From assembly GCA_963705385.1 (NCBI GenBank), contig OY970075.1, forward strand, positions 124,001 through 188,000: DNA of 64,000 nucleotides, written 5' to 3'. Made by a program: the position numbers and the translations under genes. Positions 1 through 9,571 of the stretch are shown here, piece by piece. The notes under the pieces are model-generated. The model worked only from the letters and a program-made list of their open reading frames with translations. It had not been told where the DNA came from and searched no databases. Each line of letters starts with the position of its first letter. Positions within the stretch are counted from its first letter, which is position 1. The DNA comes from MFD02979-c5 sp963705385 (GTDB lineage: Bacteria; Bacteroidota; Bacteroidia; Cytophagales; Amoebophilaceae).

Positions 1-216
1 TTCGTCGAGCAATTGCTCGTTTACCCTTTTCAGTGAGCGGTAATCTTTCACTTCACTAATTATAGTATATATACTACCTGTGATGTAATTACTAGTACCA
101 AGAAAGGAGTATTTTTCTGACTTGTGTGCAGAGACAAAAGCAACACTGATTAGCTCTAGCAAGACGAAAACAGCAAAATTCCTATACTCGTACAAAAAAT
201 AGAAAAACCTTTTCAT
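1..216 (-). CDS. mreC: Rod shape-determining protein MreC, N-terminal part (cut by window edge)
   Basis: Reading the minus strand from the ATG at 216 gives 72 residues with no stop before the window edge. They begin MKRFFYFLYEYRNF, followed by one hydrophobic segment (about residues 12-30), and end in a polar stretch (SLKRVNEQLL) entering the usual MreC coiled coil. MreC is a bitopic inner-membrane protein that links the MreB filament to peptidoglycan synthesis enzymes. The gene lies directly downstream of mreB in the same direction, the standard mreB-mreC order. The 217-bp gap between them is wider than usual and holds no gene I can see. The protein's C-terminal part lies outside the window. 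Identity rests on order plus N-terminal layout, so it is good but not certain. Confidence 0.8.
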   Translation of the reverse strand, partial: MKRFFYFLYEYRNFAVFVLLELISVAFVSAHKSEKYSFLGTSNYITGSIYTIISEVKDYRSLKRVNEQLLDE

Positions 217-433
217 AGAGGTGGATTGTCCACTGCTACAATTGTTAGTGATGAGGCTAAGGTTAGTTCCTTCATTCCTTTGCTTGGTTATTGAATCACT
301 GAGTAATAGAGGGAAAACTGGAAAGTCAGGTGAAGTAGTTTGTATTTTTTACACCTTAGAGGCCTATGCCGGTTTAAGTTTTTTAATGCCTTTTAAGGCA
401 CGCATAATTTATAATCGATCAGAGACAATTCAA

Positions 434-1465
434 TCAACTCATTAATACGCTCTTATAAGCATCAAAGTTTTTCAGGGCAATGCCCGTGCCCCTTACTACG
501 GCCTGGAGTGGCTCTTCAGCGATGTGCACTGACAGTTTGGTCCTTTTCGACAATCGTTTGTCAAGGCCTCGTAAAAGCGCTCCTCCCCCTGTGAGGTAGA
601 TGCCATTGTCATAAATATCTGCAGAAAGTTCAGGGGGAGAGATCTCTAATGCTTTTAAAACAGCTTCTTCAATTTTTGCAACCGATTTTTCGAGAGCAAG
701 GGAAATTTCTGAGTAGTTGACACTAACCACTTTAGGAATACCTGACAGGAGGTCTCTACCCCGCACCTCAAAGTCATCTGGTGGGGTTTCTAATTCAGTA
801 CAAGCAGCACCTACTGCCAACTTAATCTTTTCAGCCGTCCTTTCTCCTATCAGCAGGTTATGCTGCTTTTTCATGTATTCCAGAATGTCACTACTAAATA
901 CATCACCAGCAACCTTGATAGACTGATCGCATACAATACCCGAGAGCGCTATAACTGCGATCTCTGTAGTCCCTCCTCCAATGTCCACGATCATAGAGCC
1001 CACAGGGGCTTCTATATCAATACCAATCCCGATTGCTGCTGCAATTGGTTCGTGGATCATGTATACTTCTTTAGCACCAGTGTGTTCTGCAGAGTCTCTT
1101 ACAGCTCTCTTTTCAACGTCTGTAATTCCAGAGGGAATACAGATGATCATCCTATGTGCCAAGGGTTTCAAGAAGCCCCATTTGGTGTTGTTAATCATCT
1201 TAATCATGCTTCGAATCATATGTTCAGCTGCATGGAAGTCAGCAATTACCCCGTCTTTGAGTGGACGAATTGTTTTGATATTGGCATGTGTCTTTTCATG
1301 CATATACATTGCTTTCCTTCCCACAGCTATTATTTTGTTAGTGTCTCTATCAATAGCTATAATGGAAGGCTCGTCTACAACTATTTTGCCTTTTTGTATA
1401 ATTAATGTGTTTGCTGTTCCCAGATCAACAGCAATGTCGCTGTAAAAAAAATTCAGAAGCCCCAT
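434..1465 (-). CDS. mreB: Rod shape-determining protein MreB (bacterial actin)
   Basis: This 343-residue protein is of normal length for MreB. The actin-fold ATPase motifs are all visible: phosphate-1 DLGTANT at residues 14-20, phosphate-2 DIGGGTTE at 161-168, and the adenosine loop GGGALLRG near 293. IPSGITDVEKRAV near 110-122 and HEPIAAAIG near 138-146 are also MreB-typical. It polymerises under the inner membrane and positions the wall elongation machinery. It lies upstream of mreC on the same strand, and mraY is about 5 kb away, so peptidoglycan synthesis seems to be retained. The start is the ATG giving MGLLNFF. No frameshift or missing motif is seen. Confidence 0.97.
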   Translation of the reverse strand: MGLLNFFYSDIAVDLGTANTLIIQKGKIVVDEPSIIAIDRDTNKIIAVGRKAMYMHEKTHANIKTIRPLKDGVIADFHAAEHMIRSMIKMINNTKWGFLKPLAHRMIICIPSGITDVEKRAVRDSAEHTGAKEVYMIHEPIAAAIGIGIDIEAPVGSMIVDIGGGTTEIAVIALSGIVCDQSIKVAGDVFSSDILEYMKKQHNLLIGERTAEKIKLAVGAACTELETPPDDFEVRGRDLLSGIPKVVSVNYSEISLALEKSVAKIEEAVLKALEISPPELSADIYDNGIYLTGGGALLRGLDKRLSKRTKLSVHIAEEPLQAVVRGTGIALKNFDAYKSVLMS

Positions 1466-1786
1466 TGTGTAAAACGTTTATAATAAGATCAATAGCCTAA
1501 ACTCTGCCACCTGCTAACTTAGCTGGCAAACCAAACAACTTGACATTAACAAATTTTTTGATCACAGGGACCTGTTAGGTGACCTAGAAGATTAAAAATT
1601 TACTAAAGCTGACCCTCTAAGGGCAAGTTCATAAGATTTTCCTTTGAGCTGGATAGGCAATAGTTTTATAGGCATTACAGAATTAACGAAAACCGGATCT
1701 AGGTCTCCTAAAGGCTCTGTAGAAACTGTCCTTGAACCACTCAGGTTGAGGAGAGCTACCCTATTTGAGAGCAGCTAAAATATTTC
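1466..1786. other. Gene-poor gap between gldN and mreB
   Basis: These 321 bp lie between the end of gldN and the start of mreB, both on the minus strand. I see no open frame with recognisable protein, no strong hairpin and no clear promoter box. The mreB leader and promoter should lie in the first part next to 1465. Confidence 0.5.
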
Positions 1787-2653
1787 CTAGTACTCCCAAA
1801 GGAAGTAACTATCTTCTAAAAGCTTTTCTTCTAGCCTTTTAGCAGCAATTAGTGCTTCTTGAGGGGTTTTGTTATAAATATCTTCCAAAGTGGCATCGTC
1901 AGGGTTTTCTAGCTTAATAAGCCTAGAGCTGAATGCCCTTAGTGCAAAAGCCTCTGTTAGCTTCAGGTTAAAAGCGTTGTTATTCGTATTGACCCAAACA
2001 GCCTCTTCCGGTATGCTATCAAAGTAGGTAGCCAGGTCTTTGTACTTAAACAGTCCTACTTCTCTGCGAAGTCCTGTCTCAAACTTGTCTTCTGGGATGG
2101 TAAGTTTGAAAGACTGTATATCATATACTTGCTCAGACCTTACTTTATCAAATATCCAGTCTTCCATGACTTCGAGAATCGAAACCTCATTGGGTAAAAA
2201 GTAATCAGATGGGCCATCTACTGAAATACCTTTTTTGCTACTCCCCCAGCCGTCATCGTCTGTAAATCCTAAAGCCTTTTCTTCTGTATGAGGGCTGTCG
2301 TCTCCTGGGATTTTTAAGTTTTCAAAAAATTCCTCTTTGGTCATCTCTTTTGCAAAGGCTTCATCTTTATAAGGGGTAAGTAATCCCTGTTTTACACCGT
2401 CAATAATTATTTTTGTAATCTCTCTATTACGCGTAAAGAAAGGTTTATTCTGTTTTTCCTTCAGGTATATTTCTCTCCAAATTCTTTTCCTAATTAGGAT
2501 ATGCGACTCAGGAATAGGATTAACTGAATTAGGATTAAATTTTTCATAAGGATTGTCAGCAGCCAGCTTCTCGCTAAGCTTTTCTGCAAGGGCTATGGGA
2601 GCACTGAGGCTGAATTTTAGAAAACATACCAAGAATAAAGCAATGCGTCTCAT
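1787..2653 (-). CDS. gldN: Gliding motility / type IX secretion protein GldN
   Basis: This 288-residue protein starts with a signal peptide (MRRIALFLVCFLKFSLSAP, cleavage probably after IALA), fitting a periplasmic location. The mature part carries GldN/PorN-like sequence, including IWREIYLKEKQNKPFF near residues 58-73 and a C-terminal helical half. In the family, GldN/PorN forms periplasmic rings with the lipoprotein GldK/PorK as part of the type IX secretion machine. It is the last gene of the minus-strand run gldK-gldL-gldM-gldN, 11 bp after gldM, so it is almost surely co-transcribed. The identification relies partly on this gene order, which is diagnostic for Bacteroidota. Confidence 0.9.
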   Translation of the reverse strand: MRRIALFLVCFLKFSLSAPIALAEKLSEKLAADNPYEKFNPNSVNPIPESHILIRKRIWREIYLKEKQNKPFFTRNREITKIIIDGVKQGLLTPYKDEAFAKEMTKEEFFENLKIPGDDSPHTEEKALGFTDDDGWGSSKKGISVDGPSDYFLPNEVSILEVMEDWIFDKVRSEQVYDIQSFKLTIPEDKFETGLRREVGLFKYKDLATYFDSIPEEAVWVNTNNNAFNLKLTEAFALRAFSSRLIKLENPDDATLEDIYNKTPQEALIAAKRLEEKLLEDSYFLWEY

Positions 2654-2664
2654 GGGAAAAAAAT

Positions 2665-4248
2665 TTAAGTTAGTGGTAGGGTACGAACAATGGTACCCAG
2701 GTCTACGGGCTCTATTTCTCCTTTAAAGTTTAGTCTTTCTACTTTTTTTACCTCGATCACCAGTCTGTCTCCGGGTTTAGCTAAAGCGGAAAAATCACTC
2801 AGGCTTACTTCTTGGCCATTTACTTTTTTAGTATTTAGGGCCCTACTACCACGTGCCAGAGAGACTTCCCATTGCGCTACTCTATAACGCGCCTCTTTAG
2901 GTAAGAAATTTTTAAAACTTTCGTCAGGTATAACTTGTACTTCTAGACTTCTAGGGCCTGGTACAGCCATACCTTGCTTTTCATCTAGGGCTTTCCCTTT
3001 ACTAGTGATGCGTATATCTGGCTTGGGTATGGTTCTGACTTTAAAGAGCTGTACACCTAGCAAGCTATTGTTATTATAGATACTCAATTTTACTTCAGAG
3101 CCTTGAGGAATTACAGTCACCAGGCCTTTTCCCTTTCCACTTATCACTGTAGCACCCGTAGCAGTGAAGCTAGGATTGTATTCAGCACCTAGCGCAGGCA
3201 CTTGTACGTTCAATTCATTACCACAGTTTAGATACAAAGCCTGTACTGCTGCGGACTGAACTTGAATAATTGGTCTGGCTACAAAATATTCTATCTCTTC
3301 TATAACATTGGTTTCCTGGCCTCCAGGAAGCTTAAGTTTTATAGCTGCCTTAAATGTTTTCTTAGCTATTCCATCTTTGTCGTAATCACCTGGTGAAGCT
3401 AAAAATTCTATGCTCCCCACGTCATCTTTTACAGGAATTACTTTCCCGTCGATACTCATTTCAGGCTTCACACCAGAAGAAGATGCTGCTAAAAACAATT
3501 CTGCTTTGTATTTAGCTCCAGCTGCAACAATGTTGGATTGAGGCTTCACTACAGGAGCTAAATTGTCAAATTTAACATCCTCAGCACCTATACTTCTTGC
3601 TAGGGTTTCGAGCGCATGGGCTTCTGCGTAGACGGTATCTGAAGCAAACTTACTTAATGTGGCTAACGCTGCGCCCAGAGGGGTTTTATCGAAGTTCAGT
3701 GTAGCAAAGTCTTTAGAAGCCTGGTTCGGATCGTTCTTGAACAGGTCGCTGTCTTTTGCGTCTAGGGCAATGGGGGCATAGTCTTCTTTGGTTACCGTAG
3801 AAAGGTATTGCATATAGCCATTAAGTAATTTTTTTAGCTCACCAGCTTTATTCTCGTTAATCATTAGCTTGGCTACTGCAGCATCATTCTTTAATCCTTT
3901 GGGGTAGCCTGTTTTTGTGTTTTTACCTCCTGTCAGATTAATCAGCTGGGTTTTCAGCGTGTTAATGTAAGCAATTACTTTATCCGTTTCTTTTCTTACG
4001 TCAAAAGCAGTGTTGAGCACTTTTACATCACCTGCTCTACTGCCCATTTCGTTTACGGTAGTTTGTATGCGCTTTATATTTCTAGTAGTTTCTTGAAATC
4101 TTATTTCAGAAGCTTTTTCTAAACTTTTGTTAATCAGGATAAATTTTTCTAGTACACTACTGCTTACCTGCAACGCTAATAACGCTGTCAGCACTAGATA
4201 CATCATCCCGATCATCTTTTGTCTTGCACTCAGTTTCTCTCCGGCCAT
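2665..4248 (-). CDS. gldM: Gliding motility / type IX secretion motor protein GldM
   Basis: This 527-residue protein has the GldM start: LSARQKMIGMMYLVLTALLAL, a single transmembrane helix at about residues 6-30. A long periplasmic part follows, with a helical N-terminal region and then several beta-rich domains (roughly residues 225-527). In the family, GldM dimers sit with GldL pentamers in the inner membrane. Together they form the proton-driven motor that powers type IX secretion and gliding, and GldM spans the periplasm to touch the GldK/GldN rings. Length is close to the usual ~515. It lies between gldL (42 bp upstream) and gldN (11 bp downstream). No break is visible. Confidence 0.95.
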   Translation of the reverse strand: MAGEKLSARQKMIGMMYLVLTALLALQVSSSVLEKFILINKSLEKASEIRFQETTRNIKRIQTTVNEMGSRAGDVKVLNTAFDVRKETDKVIAYINTLKTQLINLTGGKNTKTGYPKGLKNDAAVAKLMINENKAGELKKLLNGYMQYLSTVTKEDYAPIALDAKDSDLFKNDPNQASKDFATLNFDKTPLGAALATLSKFASDTVYAEAHALETLARSIGAEDVKFDNLAPVVKPQSNIVAAGAKYKAELFLAASSSGVKPEMSIDGKVIPVKDDVGSIEFLASPGDYDKDGIAKKTFKAAIKLKLPGGQETNVIEEIEYFVARPIIQVQSAAVQALYLNCGNELNVQVPALGAEYNPSFTATGATVISGKGKGLVTVIPQGSEVKLSIYNNNSLLGVQLFKVRTIPKPDIRITSKGKALDEKQGMAVPGPRSLEVQVIPDESFKNFLPKEARYRVAQWEVSLARGSRALNTKKVNGQEVSLSDFSALAKPGDRLVIEVKKVERLNFKGEIEPVDLGTIVRTLPLT

Positions 4249-4290
4249 AGATTTAGCACTGCTTCTTTGTTAGGTAGTTTGAACAGGTAA

Positions 4291-5076
4291 CTAGTTTTTT
4301 AATGCTGTTAGCATATTCCCATAGATATTATTCAAAGAGGCAATTTTCTGACTTAGCTGAGCAAGCTCAGTTTTAAATTTTTCTGTTTCATCACTGGCTG
4401 CTTGTAACCGCTCCATAGATTCAGCTGCGTGCGTGTAAAATTCATATTGCAATTCTTTCTTGTAAACTGAGTTAAGCTCATAGAGACTTTCTGTGACAGC
4501 TTGGAGCTGCTCGTGGTAATTTTGTGTATCCTGAGATATGGCTGTCAGGCTGTGTATAGATCCTAAGGCAGCAGCATGTGCTTCATACATATTTCCCAAT
4601 ACCTCTGAAGCTTTTTCTAGGTTGGCTTTGTATTTTTCTGTAGCTAATGAAACATCAGCTATGGAGGCTATGTTTTCCACAGAATCAGAAATTCGATGCA
4701 TGCCTTGACCTAACCGCTCTATCAAGCCTTGATCTATATTGGCTTGTGCGAATACATCATCTAATTTCTCTGTGATAGAGCCAGTAGCTCGGGATCTAGC
4801 ATGAGGAGCAGTGTCTCCTGGGTATTCTTCGAGCAGTTCTGGGTAAACCTTGGTCCAGTCTACTTCTTTTTCGTGGGGTTCAAAAGAACTTAGAAAAAAA
4901 ATGATTGCTTCTGTTGTAAGCCCTAGCCCTAGCATCAATGTTCCTCCAGGCCAGTTGAGCAACTTAAACATTGCTCCAGCTATGACTACAGAGGCGCCGA
5001 TGCCATAAATTTTGGGCATAACATCTTTGTAGAACTTCGTCTTGAAGTCTTTATTAAGGGGTAGACTACCAGCCAT
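4291..5076 (-). CDS. gldL: Gliding motility / type IX secretion motor protein GldL
   Basis: This 261-residue protein has two adjacent transmembrane helices near residues 25-70. The second contains an intramembrane glutamate (GLTTEAIIFFLSS), the type of residue thought to carry protons in this motor family. The cytoplasmic C-terminal part (about 100-261) is strongly helical, with coiled-coil character. GldL pairs with GldM in the inner membrane to energise type IX secretion. It lies between gldK (30 bp upstream) and gldM. The helix pair plus LLNWPGGTLML is typical of GldL/PorL. Length is a little longer than many homologues (~215-260). Confidence 0.93.
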   Translation of the reverse strand: MAGSLPLNKDFKTKFYKDVMPKIYGIGASVVIAGAMFKLLNWPGGTLMLGLGLTTEAIIFFLSSFEPHEKEVDWTKVYPELLEEYPGDTAPHARSRATGSITEKLDDVFAQANIDQGLIERLGQGMHRISDSVENIASIADVSLATEKYKANLEKASEVLGNMYEAHAAALGSIHSLTAISQDTQNYHEQLQAVTESLYELNSVYKKELQYEFYTHAAESMERLQAASDETEKFKTELAQLSQKIASLNNIYGNMLTALKN

Positions 5077-5106
5077 ATGTTTAGTGTTTTTGTTATTAAT
5101 TCTTCT

Positions 5107-6252
5107 TTATTCTTCACCAATGTGAGACATCACACATCTAAAGCCTATGTAGGAACTTGCTTGTTCTTTATCTGCGTAGTCGTTAGCTCCTGTCTGCAGG
5201 AACCGAGAAATAGTATTCCAAGATCCTCCCTTGATTATTTTTAGCCGGTGATTTTCATCAAGAAAAATGGGATTTAAACTCCAAACACGGGCAACTGTTG
5301 CAGGGTTGTAATCATCCAAGGTCCATTCAGCTACATTACCAGCCATATCGTACAAACCATAATCATTGGGAGGAAAATGCCGAACGGGTGAGGTATAATC
5401 ATATTTACTTTCTCCGTAGTTACCTGGGCTAGATTTAAAGTTAGCTAGTAATTTACCCTCTGCATCTCTTACATAGGGCCCTCCCCAAGGATACTTGGCT
5501 AGTTCCTTACCTCCTCTAGCAGCATATTCCCATTCTGCTGCTGTAGGTAGCCTAAATTGGGGCATTTTCGGTAAACCTTTCTCTGCTCGATAGTCATTCA
5601 AATACTTTGTTCTCCATGATGCGTACTCCCTTGCTGCTTCCCATGTAATACCTACCACAGGAAATTGGTCAAAACCTTCATGCTCATAGTAATCTAACAT
5701 ATGGTCTGCCATGTGGTGGCTAAAGTCTTTTTGCCACACACTCATGTCCGGATACAAGTGATCCATGATGAACGCTTCACTAAGCACGTTGGTGCCCTCT
5801 GTGTTTACTTTCTTTGCAGTGACTTTTCTTTCTACACTAGAAGCCTCTTCAGCATTGTCGTCCTCAAGGAAGTCTTCTTCATCTTCAGAGGTCTCTGCTT
5901 GTTGTTGGTTTGTATCAGAAGCGGCTGCTAGGAGGTAGTCAATAAATTGGCGGTATATGTTATTGGTAACTTCAGTTTCATCCATGTAAAAGCTACTGAC
6001 AGATACTTGCTTGTTAAAGAATATGGAGAATAGATCTTGATCAACAGGGCTGCTCATAAAAGAGCCTCCAGGAATAAAAACCATGTTTGCTGGCGCTGTC
6101 ATTTTCCAAGCTACCCTTCTTTGTACGCCTAATGCTTCGCCGTGGTCATCTATACCTCGCCCTGTCAAACAGCTCTGGACTATTAATATCAGAAAGGTCG
6201 TACTGAATAGATGTAGATAAAGTAGGCTCGAAGTCCTGGGGGCTTTTCTCAT
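5107..6252 (-). CDS. gldK: Gliding motility / type IX secretion lipoprotein GldK (FGE-sulfatase fold)
   Basis: This 381-residue lipoprotein has a signal peptide with lipobox (LILIVQSC, Cys about residue 28) for an outer-membrane anchor. The body is a formylglycine-generating-enzyme-like domain: MDETEVTNNIYRQF near residue 91, FRLPTAAEWEYAARGG near 237, YDMAGNVAEWTLDDY near 302 and KGGSWN near 343. GldK/PorK uses this fold structurally, in rings with GldN, rather than as an enzyme. Odd feature: a very acidic insert (residues about 115-140, rich in E and D) between the first strand region and the rest of the domain. It is the first gene of the gldKLMN run and has a good promoter box upstream. 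Confidence 0.92.
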   Translation of the reverse strand: MRKAPRTSSLLYLHLFSTTFLILIVQSCLTGRGIDDHGEALGVQRRVAWKMTAPANMVFIPGGSFMSSPVDQDLFSIFFNKQVSVSSFYMDETEVTNNIYRQFIDYLLAAASDTNQQQAETSEDEEDFLEDDNAEEASSVERKVTAKKVNTEGTNVLSEAFIMDHLYPDMSVWQKDFSHHMADHMLDYYEHEGFDQFPVVGITWEAAREYASWRTKYLNDYRAEKGLPKMPQFRLPTAAEWEYAARGGKELAKYPWGGPYVRDAEGKLLANFKSSPGNYGESKYDYTSPVRHFPPNDYGLYDMAGNVAEWTLDDYNPATVARVWSLNPIFLDENHRLKIIKGGSWNTISRFLQTGANDYADKEQASSYIGFRCVMSHIGEE

Positions 6253-6295
6253 GAATCTAAAGATTTAACGTTTTTTGTAGAAGTTTTAGCCACCA

Positions 6296-6326
6296 CAAAG
6301 ATATTTTTGTTCAGCCAATTTAGCAA
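6296..6326 (-). promoter_or_regulatory. Bacteroidota-type promoter for gldKLMN
   Basis: Reading the minus strand, TTG at 6326-6324 is followed after 20 nt by TATCTTTG at 6303-6296. This matches the Bacteroidota sigma-A pattern (TTG near -33, TAnnTTTG near -7). It lies about 44 nt upstream of the gldK start codon, a sensible leader length. The call is by eye, with no transcript data. Confidence 0.5.
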
Positions 6327-6521
6327 TCATAGGAACTTTGAGTTGTACGTTACTGCCTAAAAGCGTTATTTAGAGACGGTTTTACAAAATAGCCCTTTCT
6401 ATGTCGCTAGCATTAGCGACGCCACCAACCTATACTCCTCATGGAACCTCCACTAGAAACTTACCCTTGGATGATGCAGCGCTGAACTTCTTACTAAAAA
6501 TCAACCATAACTTCTCTAGCG

Positions 6522-7736
6522 ATGCTCTATTATCTCTTCCGATATATTCATGAAGTATTTGGTTTACCTGGTACTGGTGTCTTCAAATACATTTCATTTA
6601 GAGCAGCAGCAGCAGCAGTATTTTCTTTGCTCATTGCCATTATCCTGGGAAAAAATTTAATCCAGTTCCTCAAAGATCGACAAATTAAAGAAAGAAGTCG
6701 GGAGCTGGGTCTGGAAGGGCAGGTAGAGAAGGGAGGTACCCCTACTATGGGTGGGATTATTATTATCACAGCAGTCGTTATTCCCACCCTACTCTTCGCT
6801 AAATTAAAAAATATGTACATCATCCTACTGCTGATTGCTACTTTATGGATGGGCATCATTGGCTTTATTGATGATTACATCAAGGTTTTTAAAAAGAGTA
6901 AGGAAGGCTTAACCGGAAAATTCAAAATATTCGGACAAGTAGGATTAGGACTTATCGTAAGCCTCACCCTTTATTTCCACGGAGAGGTTGTAGTTCGGGA
7001 ATTGGAACAACCCATCGCTGTCATTGAACATGGAGAGGCAAGCCCTGTAGCTTTTAGAGATGTGAAATCTACTAAGACTAACGTGCCTTTCTTGAAAAAC
7101 AACGAGTTAGACTACAGTAAGTTTATTCCTGGCCTAGACAACCGGTATACTTGGGTCGTTTATGTGCTTATGGTGATTTTTGTTGTAGCTGCAGTGTCCA
7201 ATGGGACAAACCTGACGGATGGTTTGGATGGCTTGGCAGCAGGTGTGTCAGCGATCATTGGTACTACACTTGCTATTCTGGCTTACTTGTCGGGTAACGT
7301 TATTTTCTCTCAGTATCTCAACATCATACACATACCCAACCTGGGCGAGCTAGTAATCTTTTGCACTGCTTTTGTGGGAGCCTGTGTAGGTTTTCTATGG
7401 TACAATACTTACCCTGCTCAGATCTTTATGGGCGACACAGGCAGCTTAACCCTTGGTGGCATCATTGCCGTACTGGCTATTATGATTAGAAAGGAATTAC
7501 TTATCCCCCTGCTATGTGGCATTTTCCTTATCGAAAACCTATCTGTAATCCTACAAGTTTCCTATTTTAAGTACACTAAAAGAAAATATGGAGTAGGGAA
7601 AAAGATATTCAGGATGGCACCCATACACCACCATTACCAGAAACTAGGCCTTCATGAAGCCAAAATAGTAACTCGATTTTGGATTGTCGGCATCTTACTT
7701 GCTATTTTCACCCTTATAACGCTGAAACTCCGGTAA
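6522..7736 (+). CDS. mraY: Phospho-N-acetylmuramoyl-pentapeptide transferase MraY
   Basis: This 404-residue, ten-helix membrane enzyme attaches phospho-MurNAc-pentapeptide to undecaprenyl phosphate to make lipid I. Visible family motifs are [12 protein letters not shown] (about 71-82), [16 protein letters not shown] (about 114-129, with the catalytic DD), [12 protein letters not shown] (about 230-241), [12 protein letters not shown] (about 304-315) and the [12 protein letters not shown] histidine motif (about 366-377). Length fits Bacteroidota MraY, which carry a longer loop. It stands alone here, outside the usual mur/fts cluster, which suggests genome rearrangement. A GCA trinucleotide run at about 6601-6618 encodes an alanine tract near the N-terminus. 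Confidence 0.97.
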   Translation: MLYYLFRYIHEVFGLPGTGVFKYISFRAAAAAVFSLLIAIILGKNLIQFLKDRQIKERSRELGLEGQVEKGGTPTMGGIIIITAVVIPTLLFAKLKNMYIILLLIATLWMGIIGFIDDYIKVFKKSKEGLTGKFKIFGQVGLGLIVSLTLYFHGEVVVRELEQPIAVIEHGEASPVAFRDVKSTKTNVPFLKNNELDYSKFIPGLDNRYTWVVYVLMVIFVVAAVSNGTNLTDGLDGLAAGVSAIIGTTLAILAYLSGNVIFSQYLNIIHIPNLGELVIFCTAFVGACVGFLWYNTYPAQIFMGDTGSLTLGGIIAVLAIMIRKELLIPLLCGIFLIENLSVILQVSYFKYTKRKYGVGKKIFRMAPIHHHYQKLGLHEAKIVTRFWIVGILLAIFTLITLKLR

Positions 7737-8180
7737 TAGACAGCTGTCCTCATAACGATTGAAGAACGAGGTATAGGTTGCGTCAAAAGCTATTACAGGC
7801 TATGCAAGCCACTGGACTATATGTTAGGGAAAAGCGCTACGTATTGTTTAGCTAGAAGTACACCCGAACCCAGGAACAAATGCCTAAGACTACTTGCTCA
7901 GAGGACCTTGAAAGGGGTACTGCTCAACTTTGGGATCAAAGCTTTTTAGGATTTTAGAATGGCACTGGCCGAAACAATTCTGTCAGGCACTTGAATGCAT
8001 ACTCAAAGTCAAAATCTACTGAACCTAGATCAACCTGTCTGTCCAAATATGTACAAATAAAATCAAAAATTGTTCAAATAAGGCTTAGGGAATTCGTGAA
8101 AACCTAGTAGCAAAGAGCAAGCGGACTATTGATTGTAGTTGAATGTCAACTGATTGTACCACTTGTAAACAACTTGCACG
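7737..8180 (+). other. 444-bp gap between mraY and hisS
   Basis: I see no convincing gene on either strand. The last 100 bp are AT-rich and presumably contain the hisS promoter and leader, but no clear TAnnTTTG box stands out. No terminator-like hairpin is visible after mraY. Confidence 0.4.
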
Positions 8181-9542
8181 ATGCAGGATAAAAATTTTAC
8201 CCTCCCTAAGGGAACACGTGATTATGATGCCACGCAGGTGTTCAGAAGGGAGTATATTTTTGATATTCTCAGGCATACTTACCAGAAATATGGGTTTTTT
8301 CCACTCGAAACCCCTGCTTTTGAATACCTTTCTACGCTAACAGGCAAGTATGGCCAAGAAGGGGACCAGCTGCTTTTCAAAATCCTGAACTCAGGTGATT
8401 TTCTGGCCGGTGTAGACTACAAGGAGCATGATTATAGGCAAGTATTGCCTCACATTGCAGGAAAAGGCCTGCGTTACGACCTCACCGTACCCTTGATGCG
8501 CTATGTATCTATGCACAGAAACCAGCTTATTTTTCCCTTTAGAAGGTATCAGATCCAACCTGTGTGGCGTGCAGACCGTCCCCAAAAAGGTCGGTACAGA
8601 GAGTTTTACCAGTGTGATATTGATGTGGTAGGTACTACATCATTGCTCTGTGAAGCAGAAATCTTAGTCATGGCTCATGAGGTGCTTCACAAGCTAGGAA
8701 TTAAAGATTTTGACATCCAAATAAACCACCGAGGCTTGCTCAAAGGCATTGCAATACTGCTTGGGGAAGCAGATAAAGAAAATGCACTTTGTGTAGCCAT
8801 TGACAAACTTGATAAAGTAGGAAAAGACAAGGTATTTGAAGAGCTCATCCATAAAGGTTTTGCTCCTGCTGCTTTAGAAAAGCTTCAATCCATTGTAGAT
8901 CTACAAGGAATCAACGAGACCAAGCTGGAGGTACTAATCAGCTTGCTTGCCCATACAAAAGAGAGTTTGGAGAGCCTTCATGCGCTCCGAAAAATACTTA
9001 CGTACGTGAAAATACTCAATCTGGAAGATGCAAATATCACCTTCAATCCTACGCTGGCTAGAGGGTTGACTTACTATACAGGAACTATTTTTGAAGTAAA
9101 AATGAGGCACCTTACCATTGGGAGCATAGGGGGTGGGGGAAGGTATGACCAGCTGACAGATATCTTTGGATTGCCCGGCATGTCTGGAATAGGCTTTTCT
9201 TTTGGTATTGAGAGGCTCTATGCAGTGATGGAAGAACTAGATTTATTTCCTCAAAATACTAACAACACAACCAAGGTGATGCTCACAAACCTGGATGAGG
9301 AGTCAGAAAAGTTAGCTTTAACAGTGCTTACCCAACTTCGGGCTAACGACATCAAGGCAGAAATATATCCGGAGCCTGTAAAGTTGAAAAAACAATTGAA
9401 CTATGCGCACAAGCGAGCTATTCCGTTTGTCATCATGGTTAATAAGGAAGAGACATTAGCTAACGTTTTCACTTTAAAGGACATGCATGCTGGAACCCAG
9501 CAACAGTATTCACTGGATCAAATAGTCCAAAATTTGTTGTAA
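8181..9542 (+). CDS. hisS: Histidine--tRNA ligase
   Basis: This 453-residue class II aminoacyl-tRNA synthetase charges tRNA-His. Visible motifs are the LPKGTRDYD start region (residues 7-15), motif 2 around PVWRADRPQKGRYREFYQCD, the histidine-A loop GLTYYTGTIFEV (about 293-304), and motif 3 GIGFSFGIERL (about 334-344). The C-terminal anticodon-binding domain runs from about 365 (VMLTNLDEES) to the end. The start is the ATG giving MQDKNFTLPKGT, which agrees with homologues. It is followed 29 bp later by ybaB, probably in one transcript. Confidence 0.97.
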   Translation: MQDKNFTLPKGTRDYDATQVFRREYIFDILRHTYQKYGFFPLETPAFEYLSTLTGKYGQEGDQLLFKILNSGDFLAGVDYKEHDYRQVLPHIAGKGLRYDLTVPLMRYVSMHRNQLIFPFRRYQIQPVWRADRPQKGRYREFYQCDIDVVGTTSLLCEAEILVMAHEVLHKLGIKDFDIQINHRGLLKGIAILLGEADKENALCVAIDKLDKVGKDKVFEELIHKGFAPAALEKLQSIVDLQGINETKLEVLISLLAHTKESLESLHALRKILTYVKILNLEDANITFNPTLARGLTYYTGTIFEVKMRHLTIGSIGGGGRYDQLTDIFGLPGMSGIGFSFGIERLYAVMEELDLFPQNTNNTTKVMLTNLDEESEKLALTVLTQLRANDIKAEIYPEPVKLKKQLNYAHKRAIPFVIMVNKEETLANVFTLKDMHAGTQQQYSLDQIVQNLL

Positions 9543-9571
9543 TTTTATCATAAATGTATAATAGTTGACCT

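Noticed and set aside
380..400. Hairpin TGCCTTTTAAGGCA after mreB
   Set aside because: Self-complementary AT-rich core without a T-tract in the transcribed direction; not a convincing terminator.
221..445. Open frame of 74 codons on plus strand between mreC and mreB
   Set aside because: No family resemblance; it lies opposite the mreB-mreC spacer and looks like chance.
860..1405. 181-codon open frame on plus strand inside mreB
   Set aside because: Antisense to a clear MreB; composition is that of a reverse reading of a conserved gene.
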